A stretch of DNA of 64,000 nucleotides from Paenibacillus segetis (lineage in GTDB: Bacteria; Bacillota; Bacilli; Paenibacillales; Paenibacillaceae): positions 1,426,001-1,490,000 of the forward strand of contig NZ_BMFT01000001.1 in NCBI RefSeq assembly GCF_014639155.1, given 5' to 3'. Made by a program: the position numbers and the translations under genes. Below, one piece after another: positions 27,472 to 36,048 of this stretch. Below the pieces are notes generated by a model. It had not been told where the DNA came from. It ran no database searches and saw nothing but the letters and a program-made list of their open reading frames with translations. Position 1 is the stretch's first letter; each line of letters begins with the position of its first letter.

Positions 27472-28749
27472 TTGGAATTGCTAAGAATCATATTTTTGAC
27501 AGTACTCATGTTCTTTGTCATTGTGACGGTGCATGAATGGGGGCACTATTATTTTGCTAAACGTGCGGGTATTCTTGTGCGGGAATTTGCGATTGGCTTT
27601 GGGCCTAAGTTGTTTTCTTATAAAAGAAATGAAACCCAATTTACGCTAAGGTTACTGCCTTTTGGTGGATATGCGCGTATGGCCGGAGAAGACCCGGAAC
27701 TCGTGGCGATTCAGAACGGACAAACCGTTTCGCTTCGACTCGAAGAGGGAGTTGTTCGGAAATTCTATTTAGACCGATTAGATAGCCGTAAGAATGTCAT
27801 TCGTGGAGAAATACAAGAGTTTGACTTACTTGATGATCTGCATGTGACGTTAGACGTTGATGGAGAAAATGTAACTTACCCTGTACATCCGCAAGCCATG
27901 CTTGTGGCAAAAGGTAAGGAAACACAAATTGCTCCTAGAGACAGACAATATGGTAGCAAGACAGTTGGTCAGCGAGTACTATCAATTTTTGCCGGACCAC
28001 TAATGAACTTTATTCTTGCATTCGTCTTGTTTGCATTGCATATTCAAATGGCGGGTATAGCGCTGGATAAGCCTAGTCACCTGCAAGTGGGCGATGTGAT
28101 GAAGGGCATGCCAGCGGCTGAAGTAGGACTACAACAAGGCGACATCATTGAGACCATTAACGGTGAACCCGTCGGTACAGATGCCGAAGGAATGATTGCA
28201 AAAATCAATGCGTCAAAGGATAAAGCAATGGTCTGGACTGTGAAGCGTGGAGAACAGACACTAACGTTTTCGATAACCCCTCGTGCTGTGGAGGATCAAG
28301 GGTCAGCCAAAGTAGGAAGCACGATCGTTACGTATTACCCTACTCGGAGCGCATCATTTGGAGAGACGTTCAGTGTAGCCGGCAAAAGCATGGTAAGCAC
28401 AACCAAGCTTATATTTGAAGGTTTTAGTCAACTTATTAATAAATTTTCAATGGATGATTTAGGTGGTCCCGTCCGTACATTCGAAGTAACTGGACAGATC
28501 GCTAAACAAGGAATTGCTCAACTAACTTATTGGGCGGCCATACTGAGTTTGTATTTGGGGATATTCAATTTATTTCCTATTCCTGCGTTGGACGGTAGTC
28601 GCCTTGTGTTCCTGGCTGTTGAAGCTGTGCGAGGTAAACCGATTGATCCCAACCGGGAGGGCATGGTACATTTCATCGGTTTTGCGATGTTATTCCTGCT
28701 GATGATTGCTGTAACTTATAATGATATACTACGCTTATTTCAAGGATAA
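27472..28749 (+). CDS. rseP: Site-2 intramembrane protease RseP/RasP
   Basis: 425 residues. Zinc site HEWGH in the first membrane helix, GFGPKLF, GGYARMAGEDPE, a PDZ domain (about 200-280, VGDVMKGMPAAEVGLQQGDI) and the LDG motif (FPIPALDGSR). Cleaves anti-sigma factors and signal peptide remnants in the membrane. The frame reaches GTG 27448, but AAGGGAGG (27455-27462) points to TTG 27472, giving MELLRIIF. Confidence 0.95.
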   Translation: MELLRIIFLTVLMFFVIVTVHEWGHYYFAKRAGILVREFAIGFGPKLFSYKRNETQFTLRLLPFGGYARMAGEDPELVAIQNGQTVSLRLEEGVVRKFYLDRLDSRKNVIRGEIQEFDLLDDLHVTLDVDGENVTYPVHPQAMLVAKGKETQIAPRDRQYGSKTVGQRVLSIFAGPLMNFILAFVLFALHIQMAGIALDKPSHLQVGDVMKGMPAAEVGLQQGDIIETINGEPVGTDAEGMIAKINASKDKAMVWTVKRGEQTLTFSITPRAVEDQGSAKVGSTIVTYYPTRSASFGETFSVAGKSMVSTTKLIFEGFSQLINKFSMDDLGGPVRTFEVTGQIAKQGIAQLTYWAAILSLYLGIFNLFPIPALDGSRLVFLAVEAVRGKPIDPNREGMVHFIGFAMLFLLMIAVTYNDILRLFQG

Positions 28750-28782
28750 TATTGTGTTTTTTATGGGAGGACAAGAGTTCTG

Positions 28783-30234
28783 ATGGCAAACGAGGATAAA
28801 CAATTCGTAACAGAGATTACCCCACAAGGAGAAGATTTCTCGCGTTGGTATATCGATGTGATCAAAAAAGCTGATTTAATGGATTATTCACCGGTTCGTG
28901 GTTGTATCGTATTTAAACCGGATGGTTATGAAATTTGGGAGCATATTCAACAAGAACTGGATCGTCGCTTTAAAGAAACAGGACACCGTAATGCATACTT
29001 CCCTCTCTTCATTCCAGAGAGCTTCTTCCAAAAGGAGAAGGAACACGTGGAAGGCTTCAATCCTGAACTTCCATGGGTTACGGAAGCAGCTGGTGAAAAG
29101 CTGGAAGAACGGCTTGCTATTAGACCAACTTCGGAAACCATGTTTGGTCATATGTATGCGAAATGGATTCAATCATACCGCGATTTGCCAATGTTGATTA
29201 ACCAATGGGCTAATGTAGTTCGTTGGGAGAAGCGCACGCTGCCTTTTCTACGAACGAGTGAATTCTTGTGGCAGGAAGGTCATACAGCGCATGAGAACGA
29301 ACAAGATGCTCGGGAAGAAACCATGCGTATGTTGGAAGTGTATCGTGATTTCGTAGAGAATTATTTGGCGATTCCGGTTATTACCGGTCAGAAGACACCT
29401 TCTGAGAGATTTGCCGGCGCTGTTGATACTTATTCCATCGAAGCGATGATGAAGGACGGTCGTGCAGTACAGGCGGGAACGTCGCATTATCTAGGAACTA
29501 AGTTTGCTGCGGCATTCGATATTCAGTATCTCAACCGTGATAACATTCAAGAATATGTGCATACAACCTCATGGGGAGTGAGCACACGACTGATTGGTTC
29601 GCTAATTATGGTGCACGGTGATGATCGAGGCCTTGCTCTACCACCAAAAGTAGCTCCAAAACAAGTCATGATTATTCCAATCGGACCTCCTAAGACACGT
29701 GATGCTGTTGTAGGGCGTAGTGATGAATTGTTCGCTGAACTGAAGAAAGCCGGTATTCGTGTAGGAATCGATGACCGTGCGGATGTTCGTCCAGGTTGGA
29801 AATTTAATGAATATGAAATGCGTGGTGTTCCGATCCGTCTTGAAATCGGACCACGTGATATGGATAACGGCGTTTGTGTATTAGTATCGCGGATAAGTGG
29901 CGAGAAGAAGATCGTTCAACAAGATAATTTGGTTGAAGAAGTTCAAGCAATGCTGGAACAAGTGCATAATGAAATGTTCGAACGGGCGAAGGCGTTCCGC
30001 GAAGACCATTTCTATTCTGTAGATACGCTAGATGAAATGAAGGCAAGTATTGAAGAAAAACGTGGATTTACACTAGCTGGTTGGTGTGGTTCCGATGCTT
30101 GTGAACGTCATGTAAAGGATGAGACGGGCGCTACGAGCCGGAATATTCCGTTTGAACCAGCGGTTAAGAAAACCACATGTCTCGTTTGTGGTGAGAAAGC
30201 TGCTCATACCGTTGTTTTTGCCAGAGCCTATTAA
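28783..30234 (+). CDS. proS: Prolyl-tRNA synthetase, archaeal/eukaryotic-type short form
   Basis: 483 residues. Class II catalytic core with the archaeal/eukaryotic ProRS hallmarks FSRWYIDVIKKADLMDYSPVRG, RPTSETMFGHMY, RWEKRTLPFLRTSEFLWQEGHTAH and GTSHYLGTKFA, an anticodon-binding domain, and a C-terminal zinc-type domain (GWCGSDAC, CLVCGE) ending in ARAY. The bacterial INS editing insertion is absent, so misacylated Ala-tRNA(Pro) would need a trans-editing protein. In B. subtilis the same site holds the longer bacterial type. ATG 28783 follows GGGAGGAC. Confidence 0.96.
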   Translation: MANEDKQFVTEITPQGEDFSRWYIDVIKKADLMDYSPVRGCIVFKPDGYEIWEHIQQELDRRFKETGHRNAYFPLFIPESFFQKEKEHVEGFNPELPWVTEAAGEKLEERLAIRPTSETMFGHMYAKWIQSYRDLPMLINQWANVVRWEKRTLPFLRTSEFLWQEGHTAHENEQDAREETMRMLEVYRDFVENYLAIPVITGQKTPSERFAGAVDTYSIEAMMKDGRAVQAGTSHYLGTKFAAAFDIQYLNRDNIQEYVHTTSWGVSTRLIGSLIMVHGDDRGLALPPKVAPKQVMIIPIGPPKTRDAVVGRSDELFAELKKAGIRVGIDDRADVRPGWKFNEYEMRGVPIRLEIGPRDMDNGVCVLVSRISGEKKIVQQDNLVEEVQAMLEQVHNEMFERAKAFREDHFYSVDTLDEMKASIEEKRGFTLAGWCGSDACERHVKDETGATSRNIPFEPAVKKTTCLVCGEKAAHTVVFARAY

Positions 30235-30300
30235 TGACTGTCCTTCTTTCAGTCCTGGTAAGCTAAGGATGAGAGACGTGTGAGTACGACATATTAGGAG

Positions 30301-30365
30301 GCTTCCGGTAGTGAGTTGCCGATGGGGATTATCGCCTGTCGGCCAGCTGCCGGGAGCTTTTTTTA
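30301..30365 (+). terminator. Branched terminator after proS
   Basis: GCTTCCGGTAG (30301-30311) pairs fully, with G-U wobbles, with CTGCCGGGAGC (30347-30357), enclosing an inner GCCGA/TCGGC helix (30318-30322, 30339-30343), and is followed by eight T. Confidence 0.85.
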
Positions 30366-30405
30366 ACTGGCAAGTGGGATTGGTGAATTAGATCCGCTAC
30401 GCAAA

Positions 30406-30518
30406 CCGTTTGATCCTTCGATCGCTGTTGTAGTTGGATTGTTCTCTTTGTATGAGCCATATAAGGGTAACAATCCAACTACAAAGGCGAACGCGTTCGC
30501 TTCTCCAGATTCAAACGG
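30406..30518 (-). repeat. Covarying hairpin element, copy A (inverted)
   Basis: Outer arms CCGTTTGA (30406-30413) and TCAAACGG (30511-30518). Inner arms TTGTAGTTGGATTGTT (30428-30443) and AACAATCCAACTACAA (30469-30484) form a perfect 16-pair stem. On the minus strand it reads ...GGAGAAGCG...CGCCTTTGT...ACAGCGATCGAAGGA..., the fixed motifs shared with copies at 30822-30933 and 49885-49998. Also contains the 14-base palindrome GCGAACGCGTTCGC (30487-30500). Confidence 0.8.
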
Positions 30519-30821
30519 TCCCGCTCCGCTATTTATTCACCTGATAGTTAACAAAATCTCCCGACGGCTTGTTGGCCTCGCTGCGAATTTGGTAGAGTAG
30601 TAATATTGAACGTGTATTTTGTGCACGTTCGAATAAGAATTGAAGACGTTTCGAAGTAGAGAGATAACTAGATTCATTACAAAAATTATGAGACTATTAT
30701 ATCTCAGAGTTGTGTTTATATATTTATGCGAAGTTGATCTTAGGACGAGCATATAATTTTTATAAGATATTAAGAAGTGTGGTGAAAGTAGGGCGTGCGT
30801 TGAGAATGATCTAGCGGAGAG
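30519..30821. other. AT-rich gap between two hairpin elements
   Basis: No credible gene. Contains a small hairpin GAACGTG (30608-30614) with CACGTTC (30624-30630) and a TATAAT hexamer at 30752-30757 without a good -35 partner. Possibly a decayed repeat or the polC promoter region; nothing firmer can be said. Confidence 0.4.
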
Positions 30822-30933
30822 TGTGAAATGATTCTGAAGAAGCGTACGCGTTCGCCTTTGTCCCTAAATTTCAACCTTATAAATATATAATAAAGAAATT
30901 TGGGGACAACAGTGATCGTAAGAACATTTCACA
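30822..30933 (+). repeat. Covarying hairpin element, copy B, upstream of polC
   Basis: Outer arms TGTGAAATG (30822-30830) and CATTTCACA (30925-30933). Inner arms TTGTCCCTAAATTTC (30858-30872) and GAAATTTGGGGACAA (30895-30909) pair over 15 positions with one U-G wobble. Fixed motifs TCTGAAGAAGCG, TTCGCCTTTGTC and ACAACAGTGATCG lie between the helices. Ends 63 bases before the polC start. Confidence 0.8.
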
Positions 30934-30996
30934 ATCGTAGCCTAATCACAATCTAGGGTTTACTATTCATCACACTTCTAGGCGAGGAGGAAAGAC

Positions 30997-33900
30997 ATGA
31001 CCGAACTTGGGGATAAGAGAACCAGACTTGAGTTACTGATGAAACAGGCGGAAGTCCCAGCTACTCTGATTGATCCATATTTTCTCGATGGATACATTGA
31101 GCAAGTGGAAGTTAGTCGTAGTAACCGGGAATGGAAAATCACCATTCGTAAGGATAATTTAGTACCGGCTCAAGCCTACCGGACATTCTGCTTGCGCGTT
31201 CAAGAGCGCATGGAACATATTGCTCATATTTCTTTCCAATTCCGTTATGGAACAGGTTTGTCAACGAGTGAAATCGTGATGGAGTACTGGAAGCTATTCC
31301 TCGAATGGGTCCAACAGGAAGTGCCTTCGGTAAATGGGTGGATGGCCAGAGCGATATTCGAAGTGGAGAATGATTTGCTCTCGGTGACCCTTGGAGATGC
31401 GATGGCACTTGAGCTAGCTCGAAAGAAAAATATTGATCAAGCCATCGTAAGTTTTTACGAAAGATTTTTCTCACTTGAATTGCGTGTCAAGCTATTAACA
31501 GGGGAGAAAAACGCGGAAGCTTTTGAAGAATTCCAACAACGAATTGTGGAAGAAGAACGGGAAGTTATTCAGCGATTAATGGAAGACAATGCTGTTGAGG
31601 AATTAGTGGAAGAAATCGTTGATGGTGAAGTGATTAAGCTGCAAATCGGCTACGACATCAAAGAACAGGCGGTACCGCTACAGCAGATTCAAGATGAAGA
31701 GAAGAAAATTACGATTCAAGGAACGATCTTTGGCTTGGAGAGCAAAGAATTACGTAATGGGAATACGCTCTTTACATTCTATTTGACCGACTTTACAGAC
31801 TCGTTGCAAATGAAGATGTTTGCCAAGAATAAAGAGGACTTGAAAATTATGGGTCAACTCGCTAATGGCAAATGGGTTAGAGCACGGGGGCGTGTAGAGA
31901 TGGATCGTTTCATGACGATTCCTGAATTGGTGATGATTCCATCCGACCTTTGCGAAGTCCCTGCACCACCATCTCGGAAGGATAATGCTGCGGAGAAACG
32001 TGTTGAATTTCATCTTCATACAACCATGAGCACGATGGATGCAGTAACTCCGATCGCTGATTATGTGAAGACTGCGGCGAAATGGGGCCATAAAGCGATT
32101 GCGGTCACTGATCATAGTGGAGTTCAATCCTATCCCGACGCGGCGAAGGCGGCGAAGAAGAACGGCATCAAGATGATTTATGGTGTTGAAGCCAACGTCG
32201 TCAATGATAATGTAGCCGTGGTTCTCAATCCACGGGAAGAAGACCTGAAAACGACAACTTATATAGTTTTCGATATAGAAACTACGGGTCTTTCGGTTAC
32301 ACAGAACAAGATTATAGAAATCGCGGCTGTGAAAATGATCGAAGGTAAAGAAGTTGACCGTTATGCTACCTTCGTAAATCCACATGTGCGGATTCCTTAT
32401 AATATTCAGCAATTGACGAATATCAATGATGATATGGTTAAAGATGCGCCGGAACTGGAACCAGTTCTTCAGCAGTTTATAGATTTTGCAGGGGATGCTG
32501 TGCTAGTAGCCCATAATGCTCGCTTTGATGTTGGGTTTGTTAATGCCAAACTGAAAGAACTTGGACGTCCACCGATGGATAACCCTGTGTTGGATACGTT
32601 AGAGATGGCACGGATGTTGTTCCCTACGATGAAGAATCACCGTCTAAACACGTTGGCTGCAAAATATAAAGTGTCGCTAGAAAATCATCACCGTGCGATC
32701 GATGATACACTTGCACTCGGAGAAATTTTAAATGGGTTAATTGAAGATGCGGCTAAGATCGAGGGCATTAAGACGCTTGATCGTCTAAATGATAAAGTAG
32801 GTAAAGATTTATCCAATGCTCGTCCTTTCCATTGTGGAATCTACGCACTTAATATGACGGGTAAGAAGAACTTATTTAAACTCATTTCTATGTCTCATAC
32901 CGATTATTTTAAGCGTGTAGCTTGTATTCCCAAATCTAAATTAGTAGAGTTAAGAGAAGGATTATTGATTCTGTCGGGTTGCGAAAAGGGTGAGTTCTTC
33001 GAAACGGTGCTCAACAAATCGGTTGAAGAAGCAGAGGCTGTAGCTGAGTTCTATGACATTTTGGAGATTCAGCCATTGACGATGTATATGCATCTAGTCG
33101 ATAAGGGACTCGTTGGTAGTCCCGAAGAACTGAAGACAGCGATCACTAAGGTATGTGAGATTGGATTCAAACTTGGCAAGCCAGTGGTAGCGACTGGAAA
33201 CGTACATTATTTGGAACCACGGGACAAGCTGTATCGCGATATTACGATTCATGGGATTACGGGATTCAGTCCACTTAAGGATCAGAATAAACCTGATGCA
33301 CATTTCCGCACGACCGATGAAATGCTGGCTGAATTTGAGTTTTTGGGCAAGGAAAAAGCTTATGAGGTTGTCGTAACGAATACATCGGAACTCGCGGACT
33401 CTTTTGAAGAGCTTGAATTATTCCCTGATAAACTGTTCACCCCTATTATCGAAGGGGCGGATGAGGAAATTCGCCAGACATGCTATGACACAGCTAAATC
33501 GATCTATGGTGAGGAATTACCAGAAGTCGTTGTCGCGAGATTAGAAAAGGAACTGGAGCCGATTATTAAATATGGGTTCTCCGCCAACTATCTGATCTCT
33601 GAACGATTGGTTAAAAAATCTAATCAGGACGGATATCTCGTTGGATCACGGGGATCTGTTGGTTCTTCGGTTGTAGCTATGTTCTTAGGTATTTCTGAGG
33701 TTAATCCACTTCCTGCACATTATATTTGCACTAATTCGGAATGTAGACACAGCGAGTGGTTCCTTGACGGTAGCGTACCTAGTGGCTTTGACCTTCCCGA
33801 TAAACCATGCCCGAAATGTAACGGCAACCTAAAGGGTGAAGGACAAGATATTCCATTTGAAACGTTCCTTGGCTTTAAAGGGGATAAGGTTCCCGATATT

Positions 33901-35316
33901 GACCTTAACTTCTCGGGGGAATATCAGCCAACAGCTCATAACTACACGAAAGAAATATTTGGTGAGAAAAATGTATTCCGTGCAGGAACGATAGGAACTA
34001 TAGCAGATAAAACTGCCTTCGGATATGCGAAGAAATACGAAGAAGAGCATCAGAAACAATGGCGGGGAGCTGAGCTTAACCGACTTGCATCAGGTTGCAC
34101 GGGTGTAAAGAGAAGTACGGGCCAGCATCCCGGCGGGATCGTCGTTGTACCGGATTATATGGAAGTAGAAGATATAACACCAGTTCAATTCCCGGCGGAT
34201 GATGTCAATGCAGAATGGAAAACTACACACTTTGATTATCATGCTTTTGATGCCAACTTACTAAAGCTCGATATTCTGGGGCACGATGACCCGACGATGA
34301 TGCGGATGCTTCAGGATTTAACGGGAGTAGACCCAACAACGATACCGATGAACGATCCCAAAGTTATGAGCATGTTCAACTCAACAGAGGCGCTTGGAGT
34401 TAGTCCACAGCAAATCCGTTCGGCGGTTGCAACTTATGGGGTTCCTGAAATGGGGACGAAATTCGTTCGTCAAATGCTAGTGGAAGCACAACCAAGCTCT
34501 TTTGCCGACTTATTGCAAATCTCGGGATTGTCACACGGTACAGGGGTATGGCTGGGGAACGCTCAAGAATTGATCAAGGGCGGGACATGCAATATCAAGA
34601 CCGTAATAGGTTGTCGGGACGATATCATGCTGTTCTTGATTTACAAAGCGGGTATGGATGCTGGACTAGCATTTAAGATTACGGAAAGTGTGCGTAAAGG
34701 GAAAGGTCTAACGCAGGAATGGATCGATGAGATGAAGCGATGCAAGGTACCGGGATGGTATATTGATTCTTGTCTTAAAATCCAGTACATGTTCCCGAAA
34801 GCCCACGCAGCCGCTTATGTCATTTCAGCTGTGCGTACGGCTTACTTCAAGTTATATCATCCTATTGAATACTATGCTACTTACTTTTCAGTAAGGGCAG
34901 AGGATTTTGATATCGAACTGTGTTGTCAGGGCTATGAAGCTATTTATCGTAAAATCGAAGAGATCGAGCAAAAGGGATTCCAGGCTTTACCAAAAGAGAA
35001 GGGCATGTTGCCGATTCTAGAAATGGCACTGGAGATGACAGCACGTGGATTCCGATTCAAAAGCATCGATCTGTATCAATCAGATGCGACCAAATTCACC
35101 GTCGATGGAGATTCCTTAATTCCTCCGTTCTCCGCGCTTGCGGGTATCGGGGAAAATGCTGCTCGTAACATCGCTGCTGCAAAAGAATTAGGCGAGTATT
35201 TATCTATTGAGGATTTCCAACAAAAATCGAAAGCAAGTAAAACCGTTGTTGAACTACTGGGCACCTTGGGATGTTTCCGCGGGCTTCCTGAAAGCAACCA
35301 GCTTTCCCTGTTTTAG
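30997..35316 (+). CDS. polC: DNA polymerase III alpha subunit PolC (Gram-positive type)
   Basis: 1439 residues, full length. An N-terminal region is followed by an OB fold (about 230-315), a PHP domain (about 335-405, VEFHLHTTMSTMDAV) interrupted by a DEDDh proofreading exonuclease (about 421-585, FDIETTGL and AHNARFDVGFV), then the second PHP part, palm, zinc-knuckle (CTNSECRHS ... CPKCNG from about 911) and fingers (SVRKGKGLTQEW). It is the replicative polymerase. ATG 30997 follows GAGGAGGAAAG. The gene is separated from proS by a repeat-rich gap and is probably transcribed on its own. Confidence 0.98.
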   Translation: MTELGDKRTRLELLMKQAEVPATLIDPYFLDGYIEQVEVSRSNREWKITIRKDNLVPAQAYRTFCLRVQERMEHIAHISFQFRYGTGLSTSEIVMEYWKLFLEWVQQEVPSVNGWMARAIFEVENDLLSVTLGDAMALELARKKNIDQAIVSFYERFFSLELRVKLLTGEKNAEAFEEFQQRIVEEEREVIQRLMEDNAVEELVEEIVDGEVIKLQIGYDIKEQAVPLQQIQDEEKKITIQGTIFGLESKELRNGNTLFTFYLTDFTDSLQMKMFAKNKEDLKIMGQLANGKWVRARGRVEMDRFMTIPELVMIPSDLCEVPAPPSRKDNAAEKRVEFHLHTTMSTMDAVTPIADYVKTAAKWGHKAIAVTDHSGVQSYPDAAKAAKKNGIKMIYGVEANVVNDNVAVVLNPREEDLKTTTYIVFDIETTGLSVTQNKIIEIAAVKMIEGKEVDRYATFVNPHVRIPYNIQQLTNINDDMVKDAPELEPVLQQFIDFAGDAVLVAHNARFDVGFVNAKLKELGRPPMDNPVLDTLEMARMLFPTMKNHRLNTLAAKYKVSLENHHRAIDDTLALGEILNGLIEDAAKIEGIKTLDRLNDKVGKDLSNARPFHCGIYALNMTGKKNLFKLISMSHTDYFKRVACIPKSKLVELREGLLILSGCEKGEFFETVLNKSVEEAEAVAEFYDILEIQPLTMYMHLVDKGLVGSPEELKTAITKVCEIGFKLGKPVVATGNVHYLEPRDKLYRDITIHGITGFSPLKDQNKPDAHFRTTDEMLAEFEFLGKEKAYEVVVTNTSELADSFEELELFPDKLFTPIIEGADEEIRQTCYDTAKSIYGEELPEVVVARLEKELEPIIKYGFSANYLISERLVKKSNQDGYLVGSRGSVGSSVVAMFLGISEVNPLPAHYICTNSECRHSEWFLDGSVPSGFDLPDKPCPKCNGNLKGEGQDIPFETFLGFKGDKVPDIDLNFSGEYQPTAHNYTKEIFGEKNVFRAGTIGTIADKTAFGYAKKYEEEHQKQWRGAELNRLASGCTGVKRSTGQHPGGIVVVPDYMEVEDITPVQFPADDVNAEWKTTHFDYHAFDANLLKLDILGHDDPTMMRMLQDLTGVDPTTIPMNDPKVMSMFNSTEALGVSPQQIRSAVATYGVPEMGTKFVRQMLVEAQPSSFADLLQISGLSHGTGVWLGNAQELIKGGTCNIKTVIGCRDDIMLFLIYKAGMDAGLAFKITESVRKGKGLTQEWIDEMKRCKVPGWYIDSCLKIQYMFPKAHAAAYVISAVRTAYFKLYHPIEYYATYFSVRAEDFDIELCCQGYEAIYRKIEEIEQKGFQALPKEKGMLPILEMALEMTARGFRFKSIDLYQSDATKFTVDGDSLIPPFSALAGIGENAARNIAAAKELGEYLSIEDFQQKSKASKTVVELLGTLGCFRGLPESNQLSLF

Positions 35317-35392
35317 GAAATGAAAATTTCACTGTTTTTTCAGTCAGGGATTGCAATTATTTGCTTCAATTAGATGGTAGTTGGGCTCTTCG

Positions 35393-35413
35393 CCTTTCAG
35401 GTAAAGGTCTTTT
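35393..35413 (+). terminator. Weak hairpin after polC
   Basis: CCTTT (35393-35397) pairs with AAAGG (35403-35407) and TCTTTT follows. It lies just before the next promoter. A weak terminator; no stronger one is visible downstream of polC. Confidence 0.4.
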
Positions 35414-35415
35414 AC

Positions 35416-35444
35416 TTGTCACTATACCGTGACTATGTTATAAT
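35416..35444 (+). promoter_or_regulatory. Sigma-A promoter for the rimP-nusA-infB operon
   Basis: TTGTCA (35416-35421), 17-base spacer, TATAAT (35439-35444) with an extended -10 TG. One of the strongest promoter matches in the window. Confidence 0.85.
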
Positions 35445-35477
35445 TTTTATGGTAATCATGGAGATAGAACCGTTGTT

Positions 35478-35501
35478 AAAGAGTGGGGAAACCCACTCTT
35501 T
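35478..35501 (+). promoter_or_regulatory. rimP leader hairpin with GNRA tetraloop
   Basis: AAAGAGTGGG (35478-35487), GAAA tetraloop, CCCACTCTTT (35492-35501): a perfect 10-pair stem. No T run follows, so it is not a plain terminator. It lies in the transcribed leader between the promoter and rimP, and could be an RNA-level control or processing site. Confidence 0.65.
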
Positions 35502-35543
35502 ATCTTTGGTATATAGGAAACAATTGTATGGAGGTATGTACGC

Positions 35544-36005
35544 TTGAGCACACCGAAGATCAAAGCGACCGTGGAAGAGATGGTTACACCATTCCTAGAA
35601 GAGAATGGCTTTGAACTGGTTGACGTGGAATATGTGAAAGAAGGAAGCAATTGGTTCTTACGTGTTTTCGTGGATAAGGACGGAGGCATCGATATCGATG
35701 ACTGTGGTCGAATTAGCGAATATTTAAGTGAGAAGTTGGATGCTAATGATCCGATCTCTTCAGCTTATTTCCTGGAAGTATCTTCCCCTGGGGCGGAACG
35801 TCCGCTCAAAAAGGCAGAGGATGTAACCAAAGCCGTTGGAAGTGATGTATTTGTAACTACATATGAATCGGTTGATGGCCTGAAAGAATTTGAAGGCCGA
35901 CTTCTTTCCTTCGAGAATGAGGAGCTAGTTATCCAAGTTGGGAAGAAAAGTCATGCCATTCCATATAGTAAAGTTGCGGCCGCTAGGCTGGCCATTATTT
36001 TTTAA
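35544..36005 (+). CDS. rimP: Ribosome maturation factor RimP
   Basis: 153 residues with the RimP domain order: [54 protein letters not shown]. Assists 30S assembly. Starts at TTG 35544 after ATGGAGGT. First gene of the nusA-infB operon. Confidence 0.95.
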   Translation: MSTPKIKATVEEMVTPFLEENGFELVDVEYVKEGSNWFLRVFVDKDGGIDIDDCGRISEYLSEKLDANDPISSAYFLEVSSPGAERPLKKAEDVTKAVGSDVFVTTYESVDGLKEFEGRLLSFENEELVIQVGKKSHAIPYSKVAAARLAIIF

Positions 36006-36048
36006 CCTGTAACTTACCAGGAACATTGAAGGGGGGAACTCGAGGCAA

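Noticed and set aside
30537-30752. Minus-strand ORF of 71 codons in the proS-polC gap
   Set aside because: AT-rich, no ribosome site, composition unlike a protein.
30752-30757. TATAAT upstream of polC as a promoter
   Set aside because: No -35 match at correct spacing and no extended -10; kept only as a note in the gap entry.
31750-32412. Minus-strand ORF of 220 codons inside polC
   Set aside because: Pure antisense shadow; no ribosome site, no recognisable domain, and polC is intact over it.
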